40,000 bases of DNA from Halisarca cf. caerulea (GCA_963170055.1 CAUJGJ010000263.1:36718-76717), one strand, 5' to 3'. Positions 1 through 12,015 are shown, counted from the first letter of the stretch. Made by a program: numbers and translations. Notes: generated from the sequence alone by a model not told the origin.

Positions 1-70
1 GAAGATCCTGTTCAGTCTGACCTGATGTGGAAGCCAGTAGAGGATGTATCAGACCAGGAAGATGTGCTTG
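1..70 (+). CDS. corepressor exon a: middle of ELM2
   Basis: Frame 1 reads EDPVQSDLMWKPVEDVSDQE and ends in phase 1 at a strong donor (gtacgt at 71). The L-x-WKP-x-E/D core is characteristic of ELM2 domains. The start lies before the window edge, so the true 5' border is unknown. Confidence 0.8.
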
Positions 71-3000
71 GTACGTATGTTTGCTTATGTCGTACTGCCA
101 CTCTACTAGACACACCTCCACCACTGATAGACACACCTCTGCTAGTGCTAGACACACCTCCACCACTTGTAGACACACCTCCTCTGCTGTTAGACTCACC
201 TCCATCACTACTAGACTCACCTCCATCACTGCTAGCCATACCTCCACCACTGGTAGGCAAACCTCCACCTGCTGCTAGACACACCTCCATCACTACTAGA
301 CACACCTCCATCACTACTAGGCACACCTCCACCTGCTGCTAGACATGCCTCGGTATGCTGGGTACACCTCCTGGACTGCTAAATACACCTTTGTTTCTGC
401 TAGACACCCCCACTACTGCTAGACACCCCCACTACTGCTAGACACCCCCACTACTGCTAGACACCCCCACTACTGCTAGACACACCCACTACTGCTAGAC
501 ACCCCCACTACTGCTAGACACCCCCACTACTGCTAGACACACCCACTACTGCTAGACACACCCACTACTGCTAGACACCCCCACTACTGCTAGACACCCC
601 CACTACTGCTAGACACACCCACTACTGCTAGACACACCCACTACTGCTAGACACACCCACTACTGCTAGACACACCCACTACTGCTAGACACACCCACTA
701 CCGCTAGACACACCCCCACTACCGCTAGACACACCCACTACTGCTAGACACACCCACTACTGCTAGGTACATACATACGTAGGTATGTACGTACATACAT
801 TTTATATTACATTTCAGAAATGTTCGTTGCTACATAATCAAACTTGATATGAGTTATTCAAGCTCCTCTTACCACACTCAGATCAATAGACATATTACAA
901 TCAATGGACCTTCATCAGCTGTTAAAGTTTCTACAGCTGATGAAGGTCTGTGGACTGAAACTTCCTGATTTCTGGTTGCCTGGATACCACATGGGTGCTA
1001 ATTTTCATGGGATTTTTTTATTTTTGCAAATTTTTTGGCTCATTCACAAAAATACAATCGCGAATGTGTGGTTGGATACATAGTCTATTTGTCTTATATG
1101 CAGTAGGGACTGGTCTATTTGCGAAAATAAAATCGCCAATTACAGCCAAGCTCTTCTTCATTCATGTAATATACGTCCCGCGAAAATTAGCGCCCATATG
1201 GTATGGAATGAGAAGCTCAATTAATTCATGACACATTCTGAAATGTAGCCTTCAACATTACCTGATATCCCTGTGCCCTCCTGTACACACCTCCCTGTTT
1301 CTGTACATGCATTTCTACTCTTAAACGCATCCCTCATATTTAGCTTCTTTTCCTGTTCTTTGTTCAGTTGACTGGTTTCTTGAATTTGCCTGCTCTGATG
1401 CAATACCTTACAAGGGGAGGAACAAGGAGCTTGCGATGCACACACTTTATCTGATGAACTACAACATCAAAGTGAGTACCTTTTGCGGTGGGCACAGCTC
1501 AGGGTCTGCTTGGCTGGAATGTTTACACAGTTTACTGTACGCAGTGGGCCCTCTAATACAGACCCTGAACTGCAGACAACCCCTCCATTACGGACACAAA
1601 CCCACCGGGACCAAAATTTTCCCTATACCTTGCCGTAGTACATCCTCAGCCCCTGAAATGAGGACACCTTAATAATCAGAACAGGTCTTTCTGGTCCCAA
1701 GGTGTCCAGAATAGATGGGTCCACTGTATTGTAAGACCATTTGTAATTGGTTCTATGATATGAACTTACACGTACATAAAATTTTATGTATGTATGTGCA
1801 TACGTACATACGTACAGTACATCGTTGACTTTAACATTTGGTAGCAAAGACTCCTCTTTTTCTGAGTTTGTGGTAGGATACATTGTGTAGGTAAGGAATA
1901 GGAAAAACTTCACTATTGCAATGGGAACTGGATATAAAGAAATCTCTTATAACAAAGACCTATAGTTAAAGTACTAAACCTCTGTGTCCCCGTTAAGTTT
2001 CTGCTACGAAATTTTCACTGTTTATGGTGAATTTCTGATGTAGTGAAGGATTGTACTTGGTCCCTGGGATTTGTTACCATGAGATTCTACTGATGTGGTA
2101 GTGTGCGTATGTGCAGTATGTGACTGTGTCTACGTTGGACATTGATGTGGTAGTGTGCGTATGTGCAGTATGTGACTGTGTCTACGTTGGACATTGATGT
2201 GGTAGTGTGCGTATGTGCAGTATGTGACTGTGTCTACGTTGGACATTGATGTGGTAGTGTGCGTATGTGCAGTATGTGACTGTGTCTACGTTGGACATTG
2301 ATGTGGTAGTGTGCGTATGTGCAGTATGTGACTGTGTCTACGTTGGACATTGATGTGGTAGTGTGCGTATGTGCAGTATGTGACTGTGTCTACGTTGGAC
2401 ATTGATGTGGTAGTGTGCGTATGTGCAGTATGTGACTGTGTCTACGTTGGACATTGATGTGGTAGTATTTGTAACTATGTCTACATACACGTGCCATACG
2501 CATACATTGGGTGTTGACGTGGAGAAGTCTCTCAATGCTGTGATGGGAAAGCGTCCTCACTCACTCACTCACTGCTTGGGAAAGAGCCTATTGACCTCTT
2601 GGGTTGGGCATGCATGTCTGTTTCCTAAGTGATTTTAGTCCCTCTCAGCCTTGGTACATTGCAGTGTGTTGCAGCCAGTGTTATGCATGTCAATTGGCAA
2701 TCCTAAAAGGGCATTTCATGACACCCTCATGTCTCCTTCTACTGGAAATAGTGGACATCAGGGAGTCGCTTCATAGTAATTGTTTAATATGACCAGTGTC
2801 CACCTACAGTCAAACTCTGTAGCTAGTACCTGGGTTAGTAAGTACTCCAGGATAGTAAGTACTCTTTGCTCTGTCCCTACCTCATGTAATACCATTGAAC
2901 ACCTTGGATAGTAAGTACCGCTGATAGTGAGTACCTATTTTACCTTCCCTTGAGGGTACTTACTATCCAAGTCCTACTGTAGATGCCTACTTGGCCATAT

Positions 3001-3326
3001 TTTAGGTTTTGTTGCAATGCTTTCAAGTGGGAATTTGGTGACCAAGAGAGAACTTGGCTAAACCCTCCTCTTAACTTTTCTCCAGATCTTATGGATACTA
3101 AATGTCCTACTGTACACAACCTTCTCTGTGCTCGTTTGAGGAATTGATGCATTTGTATGTTCTGAATGACAGAATGTGGCTTCCAATCTGCACTACAAGT
3201 GGATGCATACACTAAACTACCTCTCCTTATCTTTGATGTTAGTTACTGTCTATTGATGTAGGAAGCCATGCGTGCTTTGGTGCTGGGGAAGTCAGTACAC
3301 GAAGATAGCTGTGATTACCGCTATCC

Positions 3327-3363
<37 letters not shown>

Positions 3364-3409
3364 CATGCATGCGTGTGTGTGTGTGCATTTGTGTGCATGC
3401 GCGCGCGCT

Positions 3410-3502
<93 letters not shown>

Positions 3503-4180
3503 ATTTGTGTGCATTTGCGTGTATGCGTGTGTGGGTGTGGGTGGGTGTGGGTGTGGGTATGCGTGAATATGTGTGTGCGTGCGTGTGTGTGTGTGTGCAT
3601 GTGTGTGTGTGCGTGTGTGTGTGTGCGTGCATGCATGTGTGTATTTTTGTATTGTACTTATTTCTTTAAGTTTGCACATGACATTTTCATGCATTGACAC
3701 TCCAGGCACATCAGAGTGGAAGAGTGTTGAAGCTAAGCTGTTCAGGCGAGGATTTAGGGAGTGTAAGAAGAAATTCTCATACACGCTGAAGACCCTGTCG
3801 AACAAGACACTAAAGGAGCTCCACGAATACTACTACACTTGGAAGAAGCTGAAGCCAGCCGAGTACAGGGGCCGCCAGAGACATCACAGTGATGATGAGG
3901 AGGTTGGTTGATGCACACATCTGACCTTGTGCAGGAAGGAAAAAAACGTACACAGTCTGTTTGTAATGGTGCTGATTTTGTGAGCTATCTATGTGAGGTT
4001 GTGAATATTTGCATGAAAACAATTTCACATTAAACTTACGTAGATTCTTATAATGAAGTTTTGGAGATGCACAGAATGCATACATACATATCTGCCAAAT
4101 ACCTTCATGTTTTTTTTTTTGCTATTTTGCATAATTTTAATTGTTTTTAATATCTCTCTCCTCCCTGTGTGTGTGTGTGT

Positions 4181-4230
<50 letters not shown>

Positions 4231-4764
4231 GTGTACATAAAACTGAAGTGGTGGGTGTTGCTTGGTTGAGTGGTCCAAACTCTGATTAGATGCTCATGAA
4301 TAGATTAGGAGTTGATGCCACCCCAAGTGTATAGAGGGGAAGATACTGTCCAAGTGCTTGGGTAGCTGTTTGAAATATTCATATCTGGTCTCTAACCACA
4401 TGATAATAATGTTGGATTCTGGTGTACACAGCCCCAAGTAGACCAATTCTTGTTTACAGGGTAATTTTTGGTGGTTAAGTTCTGTCTTTCTTTGTATGTA
4501 GGTGTGTGTGCTGTGTGTGTTGAAGTATGTATTTGTACTGGTCCTGAAGAAAATTGACTTTGGTTTCTCTGTCTTTTGTGCAGCTGGCCTACTTGGCAAG
4601 CTGGGATTGCAACGGTCCCGAGGATGCCTTCATAGAAGAAGGCCCTCATTCTCCAACAAGTTCTGTTGAGTCTGATTTCTCAAAGTCCACAAGTCTATCA
4701 GATGGGGAATCGATTGATTCACATAACAAACGGGGCAAGGTTTACAGACCCCCAGTCACTGAGA

Positions 4765-4849
<85 letters not shown>

Positions 4850-6790
4850 CATGTGTGTGTGTGCGTGTATGTTTGCATGTGTGTCTGTCATGACATTGAG
4901 CTAGTACTGTTGGTAGCAGTGTACAGTACTGTAGTTCAACAGGGACTTTACCACTCAGTCCCAGGGAAATGAATGCCTGTGATTTTGTGGGCTATGAATA
5001 TGCAATAATGTACGTAGAATTAGTAGCTGTGAGAGTCTTGAATGACTTTAGCTGAAAAAAGCAAGATGTACATACAAATGTAGTGACTTGTTCTTTGGTG
5101 GCTATGACTCTTAACAATCCATACGTATATCGACTGAGGAGCGCATGATATAGAGCCAAGGTCTGATTTTTTGGCAATCAACCATTCACCATGCTTCATA
5201 TATCATATGGTCAACTAACCTTTGATAAAGATTGAGGCTTTGAAAGCAATCACTTTGGCTTGTATCTTGTCAGTCGTGCCTGAAACTTAAGTAAGTAGCT
5301 TTGCATTGTCAGCCATTTTCAAGGTCAGATATCTTGCCAGCAGGTCGTTGTGGCATGTATTAGACTACTCTGTAATACTTAGATTCCTCTGATTGAGCAA
5401 TCACCACATGCTGTGTGAACAAGAGTGATGGTTGCAAGTGTGGCGTTGTTCCTTCTGACCACCTGCAAACTACCAAACTAAGTATTATATCCTCAACTTT
5501 TCTGTGTTCACAATCTATTGTAGCACATCTTACTTGCATATGTACACTGAAAGACACTGTTCATACGTACTAGGTCAGGAAGTTCTTATGTTCGACTAGT
5601 GTACAATTCGTTGTAATATTGAGCATTGTACAATGCAATTCTTGCTGATGCTGCCTCTTGGAATGGTTCAGTTCTCTTTATTTCTCTGAGCCATAGATAA
5701 TGGAATTTGATTCCAATACAGTGTCACCATTAATCTGACACTCAATGGGACTTGAAAGAAGTGTCAGATTAAGAGGTTGTCAGATTACGGAGCGACTCTT
5801 AGCATAGTTTCGTTTGGTGACTGTGCCTCATAAGATGGTCAGATTAGAGAGAATGTCGGATTATAGAGGTGTTGGACTACAGAGGTTCACTGTATGTACA
5901 TCTGTGTATGCGAGTGTACATATATTACATACATACATACACCTACATACATATACATATACATGAGTGTACATATATGTGTATGCGAGTGTACATACGA
6001 GGTGTCGGACTACAGAGTTTCTCTGTATGTACATATGTGTATGGGAGTGTACATATATTACATACATACATACACCTACGTACATACATATACATATACA
6101 TGAGTGTACATATATGTGTATGCGAGTGTACATATATTAGAGAATGTCGGATTATAGAGGTGTCGGACTACAGAGTTTCTCTGTATGTACATATGTGTAT
6201 GGGAGTGTACATATTTCCCATGTGATGTAAGGTGGACTGTGTTGGGTGCTTAATGTACTGTAACAATGGGAGAAGTGCTCCTTGTAGGAATGTATGTGTT
6301 CTGTATCAATTCCACGCATGCCAATGTCATCCCTCTCCTTTGCTCAGCGATCCACCCCAGACTTGACAGTTGGCGCAAGACAACCCTATGAGAAGAGGTA
6401 AGGGGACATGATAGTTTATTCTATGCTGGCATTTATGCTGGCAGTGTGACAAAATCTGGAAATTGTCATAACCGGATAAGTGTGTGTGTGTGTGTTATGT
6501 GTATGTGTGTGTTTCAGCTTTTTTATGTTGAAAACGTCTCATAATTTTCATTCCTCTGTGTGTGGGAGTCAGGGATACATGTTGGAATGGCTGATACTCT
6601 GAGCATGCTATACATTTGGTTTATCATTTGACAAGGTTTCTTCGTAGTACTAATTCCATAGAAACGTTGCCCTCAGGGTTTGTTGTATTTCACTCAAGTG
6701 AGATGTATTGAGTTACATGTTTTATATGCTTAGGTATGTTAATGTAGAACTGACGAGTGTTTGTGTGTGTTTGTGTGTGTGTGTGTTTGT

Positions 6791-6858
<68 letters not shown>

Positions 6859-8414
6859 TGTGTGTGTTTCACATCTGTATTGTGGTAAAACTGAAATAAA
6901 GAGTACTAGTTGGAATAGCCTTTTTGATGTATTGTGCTGCCATTGTGTGATTTGTATCTTTGAGGCTGCCATGAACTTCTAGTACCACTATCTACCTAGT
7001 AATCACATTCAATGGACTTTTATCTGTTTAACAAACGATTAGGTACTTGGGATGAGATTCTGAGACTAATCACCGAATAGTATAGATCATGTTTAGTAGT
7101 TTTATTCATTGAAATGCAATTGTGACTGATTGAAACCTCCCCACCATCTGCATCCTATTGTGACTGACTGAAACCTCCCCACCATCTGCATGCCATTGTG
7201 GCTGACTGAAACCTCCCCACCATCTGCATGCCATTGTGTTCTCTGATAATCCACTTTGTCCATCTGCATAATTACATGTACATATGTGTGCCTACCACTA
7301 CATACCGTATGTTTCCCCAAGTTTTCACTACCTGTATTTTAGTGCCCATCGAAGTAAAGTCGAGTTACTCTAATTTAGATGAAAATAGCTTCCCTAAATA
7401 TGTAGTCTTTGGCTGTAACCTTTATCAGCTACAGTGTTGGAACGTCTTGTCTCTTATAAGCTCATATGCCTCTGTCTTTGTTTGTTGTTATCTCCTTAAA
7501 GTTATCGATGTGCATGGAAGTGCCAATCACCTGAATGTTCAAGTTATTTGTTCAAAAACTGGTATAAAAAACCCGACAAGTTAGACCTGTACACTCGAAT
7601 GGTTATGTTCACCAAATGCACGTAGAAAAATAATATGATAATGTCTTCAGCCTTCACTGATACTCATGCTAAAACGGATCCCATCCTGATTTTCCTTCAT
7701 AATTTTGTCACAGTTGTAATTTGTTGTTGTAATTCTTCTTTTTTTCATCGCAAGTTTTAGTTCCAGCCATTTTGTTTCCAGTTGACAACCTTGACCTGAA
7801 ACTTCTCTGCTTGGAAAACTTGGGGAATGTACAGTGTCATTGACATGCGTACACAGTTCATGGCTGTACAGCCGTGACTATTGTATTGTGGAGTGCAGTA
7901 AAAACTCCTCACGTAGGAATGAGGGGTAACCAAAATTTCCGCACCTGAATCCGGGCCAAATGGATTTCACATAAATGAATATTAATTTGAATTGGGAAAT
8001 ATTTCAATAATACTGCCTACATACAATGTTTCTTTCGCCAATAGTGTTCTTGTCTGTAATTTTGTACTTATGTATTAGAATATAATGTATATTAATTGTA
8101 TGTATGTATTACAATGTGAAAATATATTGTGTGTTGACACATGGTCCCTGTTTTTGCTACAGCTGGGCTCCCCTGCAGCAGAAGGTGGGAGGAAGCCTGC
8201 TTGGAGAGGGAAAGTTTCCCTTTGAAAGCCCTGGGAAGAGTACTAAGGTATCTTCGCTTGCCAAGGAGACAAAATCAGGCCATTCTTCTGGAAATTCTGA
8301 TTCGCCCAAGCGGCAAAAAATCAACACTAAAACTGCTGATGATAGACCTGGGAATTACCCTTGTGGTTTTTGTGGAATGTACGTATGTGTGTGTTGTGTG
8401 TGTGTGTGTGTGTG

Positions 8415-8463
<49 letters not shown>

Positions 8464-8467
8464 GTGT

Positions 8468-8517
<50 letters not shown>

Positions 8518-8544
8518 CGTGTGTGTGTGTGTATATCGTGTGTG

Positions 8545-8579
<35 letters not shown>

Positions 8580-8780
8580 GCATACATCATATGTTTGAGT
8601 TGTTTGTGTGTGTACATCCTTGCTGTTTCAGTGAATCTGTTTTCACTTTGTCAACAATGCATACATTTCCTTTCCCACAGCACTTTTCCATCCATAAAGA
8701 GCAGAAGTGCTCACATGAAGAAACACAAATACGAGGACACAACTGCTTCTGGTCTTAATGCTGGCAATACCAAGAAGTAA
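1..8780 (+). CDS. ELM2/SANT/C2H2 corepressor, TRERF1/ZNF541/MIDEAS-like, 3' part of gene (8 exons)
   Basis: The 5' end lies outside the window. Joining 1-70, 1368-1471, 3262-3328, 3706-3902, 4584-4766, 6348-6397, 8163-8378 and 8681-8780 gives 328 residues and a stop, with every intron GT-AG and every phase matching. In order the protein has the second half of an ELM2 domain (DLMWKPVEDV, then EFACSDAIP and ELAMHTLYLMNYNIK), a short linker ending DYRYPGTSEW, a SANT domain ending LHEYYYTWKKLKP, an acidic and Ser-rich stretch, and one C-terminal C2H2 finger assembled across the last intron. ELM2 and SANT recruit and activate class I HDACs. The ELM2-SANT plus terminal-finger layout is that of TRERF1, ZNF541 and MIDEAS, scaffold subunits of the mitotic deacetylase complex (established family knowledge). 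MTA, MIER and RCOR also carry ELM2-SANT but lack this finger with its KSRSAHMKKHK signature. I therefore infer a nuclear HDAC1/2 scaffold. The orthologue within the trio cannot be chosen. Confidence 0.85.
100..345. repeat. diverged 21-bp minisatellite
   Basis: About a dozen imperfect units of the form CTAGACACACCTCCATCACTA lie in the first visible intron, soon after the donor at 71. The length is mostly 21 bp, with substitutions between units. It runs into the 19-bp array at 400. Confidence 0.85.
400..763. repeat. 19-bp minisatellite, about 19 copies
   Basis: Near-identical units of CTAGACACMCCCACTACTG with only a C/A or T/C change, plus one 21-bp unit near 703. It is clearly derived from the neighbouring 21-bp array and recently homogenised. 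Confidence 0.9.
907..948. repeat. perfect 16-bp hairpin
   Basis: The arms GACCTTCATCAGCTGT at 907-922 and its exact reverse complement at 933-948 are separated by 10 nt. It lies in an intron of the corepressor gene. Confidence 0.85.
1368..1471 (+). CDS. corepressor exon b: C-terminal half of ELM2
   Basis: The acceptor is ttctttgttcag and the donor gtgagt. The exon enters in phase 1 and leaves in phase 0. It encodes DWFLEFACSDAIPYKGRNKE followed by LAMHTLYLMNYNIK, matching the family pattern of a Cys-containing helix, a basic/Gly loop and an E-LALH-LH helix. Confidence 0.85.
1542..1726. mobile_element. CAGT...ACTG MITE, TA-flanked type
   Basis: It starts CAGTGGGCCCTCTAATAC and ends with the approximate inverted copy GATGGGTCCACTG followed by TA. 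The interior has words such as GGACACC/GGTGTCC on both sides. It has no coding capacity. The ends resemble pogo/Tigger-type termini. Confidence 0.6.
2091..2467. repeat. 52-bp tandem repeat, 7 copies plus a partial one
   Basis: Units beginning TGATGTGGTAGTGTGCGTAT recur every 52 bp at 2091, 2143, 2195, 2247, 2299, 2351 and 2403 with essentially no differences, then a partial unit from 2455. They lie in the intron between ELM2 exons b and c. There are no spacers. Confidence 0.95.
2807..2979. mobile_element. CAGT...ACTG MITE, TA-flanked type
   Basis: Left end TA-CAGTCAAACTCTG, right end GTCCTACTG-TA. The subterminal GATAGTAAGTAC words appear in both orientations. It is 173 bp with no open frame of note. 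Confidence 0.6.
3262..3328 (+). CDS. corepressor exon c: ELM2-SANT linker
   Basis: This 67-nt exon enters in phase 0 after tgatgtag and leaves in phase 1. It encodes EAMRALVLGKSVHEDSCDYR followed by YP, the expected end-of-ELM2 helix and the D-Y-x-Y-x-G motif that precedes SANT in this family. Its donor is the first GT of a long (GT)n microsatellite. It was found by requiring the phases of the neighbouring exons to match. Confidence 0.75.
3329..3640. repeat. (GT)n microsatellite at a 5' splice site
   Basis: A compound GT repeat with GC, AT and GGGT interruptions, starting exactly at the donor of the exon ending at 3328 and filling most of the 377-bp intron. Confidence 0.95.
3706..3902 (+). 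CDS. corepressor exon d: SANT domain
   Basis: It enters in phase 1 after cactccag and leaves in phase 0 at gttggt. It encodes W-x3-E-x-LF near the start, a K-x-F helix, the NKTLKEL helix and LHEYYYTWKK, the classic third SANT helix of HDAC corepressors. The exon closes with the acidic SDDEE. Confidence 0.9.
4166..4234. repeat. (GT)n microsatellite
   Basis: A GT run with single AT and GC interruptions in the intron after the SANT exon. The sense strand carries GT. Confidence 0.95.
4584..4766 (+). CDS. corepressor exon e: acidic/Ser-rich linker
   Basis: 183 nt, phase 0 to phase 0, acceptor ttttgtgcag. It encodes 61 residues rich in Ser, Asp and Glu (for example SPTSSVESDFSKSTSLSDGE), probably disordered and open to phosphorylation. 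The donor is the first GT of a perfect (GT)n tract directly after GAG AAG. Confidence 0.8.
4767..4890. repeat. (GT)n microsatellite forming a splice donor
   Basis: A perfect run of about 38 GT units starts directly after codon AAG of the exon ending at 4766, then decays to GCGC/ATGT mixtures. No other donor is in phase nearby. Confidence 0.95.
5719..5892. mobile_element. CAGT...ACTG MITE
   Basis: Left end TA-CAGTGTCACCATTAATC, right end GAGGTTCACTG-TA. Internally, words of the form GTCAGATTA/TAATCTGAC repeat in both orientations. Its right end has been copied into the tandem structure that follows. Confidence 0.6.
5865..6210. repeat. large imperfect tandem repeat containing MITE-end fragments
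   Basis: The block GAGGTGTYGGACTACAGAG followed by CTGTATGTACAT and a tacata/tatatg stretch occurs three times (near 5867, 5999 and 6155). Spacing is about 132 and 156 bp. Confidence 0.8.
6348..6397 (+). CDS. corepressor exon f: small linker exon
   Basis: A 50-nt exon between ctttgctcag and the strong donor gtaagg, phase 0 to phase 2. It encodes RSTPDLTVGARQPYEK. Its phase links the neighbouring exons exactly, which is the main support because the sequence itself is low in information. Confidence 0.7.
6757..6868. repeat. (GT)n microsatellite
   Basis: A GT run with TTTGT interruptions in its first third, in the intron between exons f and g. The sense strand is GT. A shorter GT tract lies at about 6479-6511. 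Confidence 0.95.
7119..7236. repeat. 38-bp tandem repeat, 3 copies
   Basis: Units starting ATTGTGACTGA and containing GAAACCTCCCCACCATCTGC recur at 7119, 7157 and 7195 with two or three differences, in an intron. Confidence 0.9.
8163..8378 (+). CDS. corepressor exon g: linker and first half of C2H2 finger
   Basis: It enters in phase 2 after ttttgctacag and leaves in phase 2 at gtacgt. It encodes a Lys/Ser-rich linker with a nuclear-localisation-like SPKRQK, then YPCGFCG, the two Cys ligands of a zinc finger that is completed in the next exon. Confidence 0.85.
8379..8580. repeat. (GT)n microsatellite at a 5' splice site
   Basis: It starts with the donor gtacgtatg and becomes GT-rich within 10 nt. 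It fills two thirds of the last intron, which separates the Cys and His halves of the zinc finger. Confidence 0.95.
8681..8780 (+). CDS. corepressor exon h: second half of C2H2 finger and stop
   Basis: It follows tttcccacag. Joined to the previous exon it gives C-x2-C-x12-H-x3-H with KSRSAHMKKHK, the recognisable finger of the ZNF541/TRERF1 group. The split lies between the Cys and His pairs. The stop is TAA at 8778-8780, 20 residues after the finger. Confidence 0.88.
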
Positions 8781-8994
8781 CAGTTTTAATGCATTTTGTT
8801 TGTCTTTTAAACCCCACTCAATTATTTATTCCATGCTGCATGTGCTGTGCTGGGATCAAAGGCAGAGGTACTTATTTTGCTTTAGACTGTGACTCAAAGT
8901 TAGTATGCATGCATATGTACCACTATTGCTTTGCCTGTGTTGTGTACACTATTTCTTATTGGTGTGTTTAGTAGCTACCTTGTTTGGTTCTGGG

Positions 8995-9000
8995 AATAAA
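8995..9000 (+). terminator. polyadenylation signal of the corepressor gene
   Basis: AATAAA, 215 nt after the stop codon, followed within 30 nt by T/G-rich sequence. It is the nearest canonical signal downstream. Confidence 0.6.
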
Positions 9001-10482
9001 TGTTCGATAATATGTAATTTCTTTGTATGTTCGATTTATGGCTTCCGATTGTGATCAAATAGGATTTTGGCAGAGTTCACGTATTGTGCTTGAAATTCTA
9101 ACACTGCTGCATCAGTTATGCCTAATACATACGCATGTGTACTTACTTTGCGTCGATCCTGCTAAATTATGTGGTTTAGTTTGCAAAAAGAGGATTCAGT
9201 TCTACAGCATCATTTGTGTACAGAATTGTTTTAGCTGGGCCCTTTTTGGCCTATATTGCTGAGCACAGCAACATGCTTACACATATTACGGTCTATTTAT
9301 AATACATGTGCAGTTATTATGGCATTGACCATTATTATTGAAATCAAGAATTAGTGACCATAAAAGTTCTATTCGTATATATTGCTGAGTAATATTGCTT
9401 TAACTTATATATAATTGTAATGATCAATAATTATAGTATATAATTATTATAATATGATGCACAGTGCATGCACCCCATACAGCAGCGTGGATTTATATCC
9501 AGAAACCTGATAGGTCATTTACCAAACAACCTGTTGCATTTGCATGTGATCATGCACATATATAATATTATGATCGAATCGACCCCCATGCATGCATCAC
9601 TGCTATATATAATATTATTGAAACACTCACTATTCTATATACGTAATTATATACAATAATAATTTAGTTTGCTCGCATAGCCTTATCACTGCATGCATAT
9701 GCACGTATGTATAGTATGATATAATCTAACACAATGAACAGCATGCATGCACAGCAGATCGCATGCATGAAATATATCTATATAATATATATACATACAT
9801 ACAGCACACAGCTAGTGGAACCTCTGGCGTCAATATATACGTATATATAGTGGACATACATACTCTTCCAATATAGGACACATGCATGCATGCGCAGTTT
9901 AATATATAAACCTCTCTAATGTAAAGAACATGGCTTAACCAGTCCCATGTAGTACGTATAATACAATACATTTTGAACCTCCCCAAGCTAAGGGAAAACC
10001 TCTCAAAGAACATGCAGATCAGTTGCAGCTGATCGAATTCATTTGTGTGAAGCTTCATATTCAGATGTTCCACTGGAACCAGATTCCACAGCTGTATGTA
10101 TTTTTTCAAGTCTGTACACCTATTCACATTAATTCCATACTATGCATGTACACTACTTTTATAAAGCAGCTTGTATATATTTACTATAACATATATAGCA
10201 ATAAATACGAATAATATACGGTACTGAGTACAGTGTTGTATGTACGTACAATTATGAAAGGAATAATAATTATTATGCATAATTCTAATATGCATGCTGT
10301 GCTAGAACAAACACAAATTAATCTTCAGAACATTACAAACAAAAACAACAATAAAGCATGCCGGACAATACAGTATGACTTGTAGATTAAACATGCTAGT
10401 TAATACATACACGTACGTAGCTTTGGACAGAATTTTAAAAATGTTGCGTCAGTACGAACAGTGATACAAATCCACCAGTACA
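9001..10482. other. AT-rich intergenic stretch, no gene seen
   Basis: Convergent 3' flanks of the corepressor and Smad genes. The stretch is very AT-rich with many catgcatg, tatata and gtacgtac strings. I see no open frame with coding character and no transposon ends. Confidence 0.6.
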
Positions 10483-11925
<1,443 letters not shown>

Positions 11926-12015
11926 ATGGCCATGATGGAATCTAACTGCAGGCTTAGTACAGACAATCAAATCCAAAAACGGTATAAGCAACTATTGTGT
12001 CCAATTGTTTATCAG
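11926..12015 (+). CDS. putative first coding exon of an unrecognised gene
   Basis: ATG GCC ATG ATG opens a frame of 30 codons (MAMMESNCRLSTDNQIQKRY followed by KQLLCPIVYQ) that runs to a donor, CAG/gtaaaa, in phase 0. Composition looks coding. It is head to head with the Smad gene. I could not find a second exon that fits in phase: the best candidate, at 12384, would need one extra nucleotide or an intervening exon. No family is recognised. It could instead be a non-coding first exon. Confidence 0.35.

Noticed and set aside
12..342. Frames of about 100 codons with TPPPL or GGGVS repeats at the window start
   Set aside because: Produced by the 21-bp minisatellite, which lies in an intron of the corepressor gene. 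The period is a multiple of three, so frames stay open.
2091..2467. Regular direct repeats considered as a CRISPR array
   Set aside because: The 52-bp units are contiguous with no spacers, and the host is a eukaryote.
2501..2632. DVEKSLNAVM reading at 2517-2546 as the exon completing ELM2
   Set aside because: It resembles an ELM2 end but lacks a good acceptor and any in-phase donor. The exon at 3262-3328 fits phase and family pattern better.
3268..3911. Long frames of alternating Val-Cys or Thr-His on either strand (also at 4554, 8104, 16316-17029, 17590-18102, 20139-20613, 24534-24893, 28461)
   Set aside because: They are translations of (GT)n/(CA)n microsatellites, which are open in several frames by composition alone.
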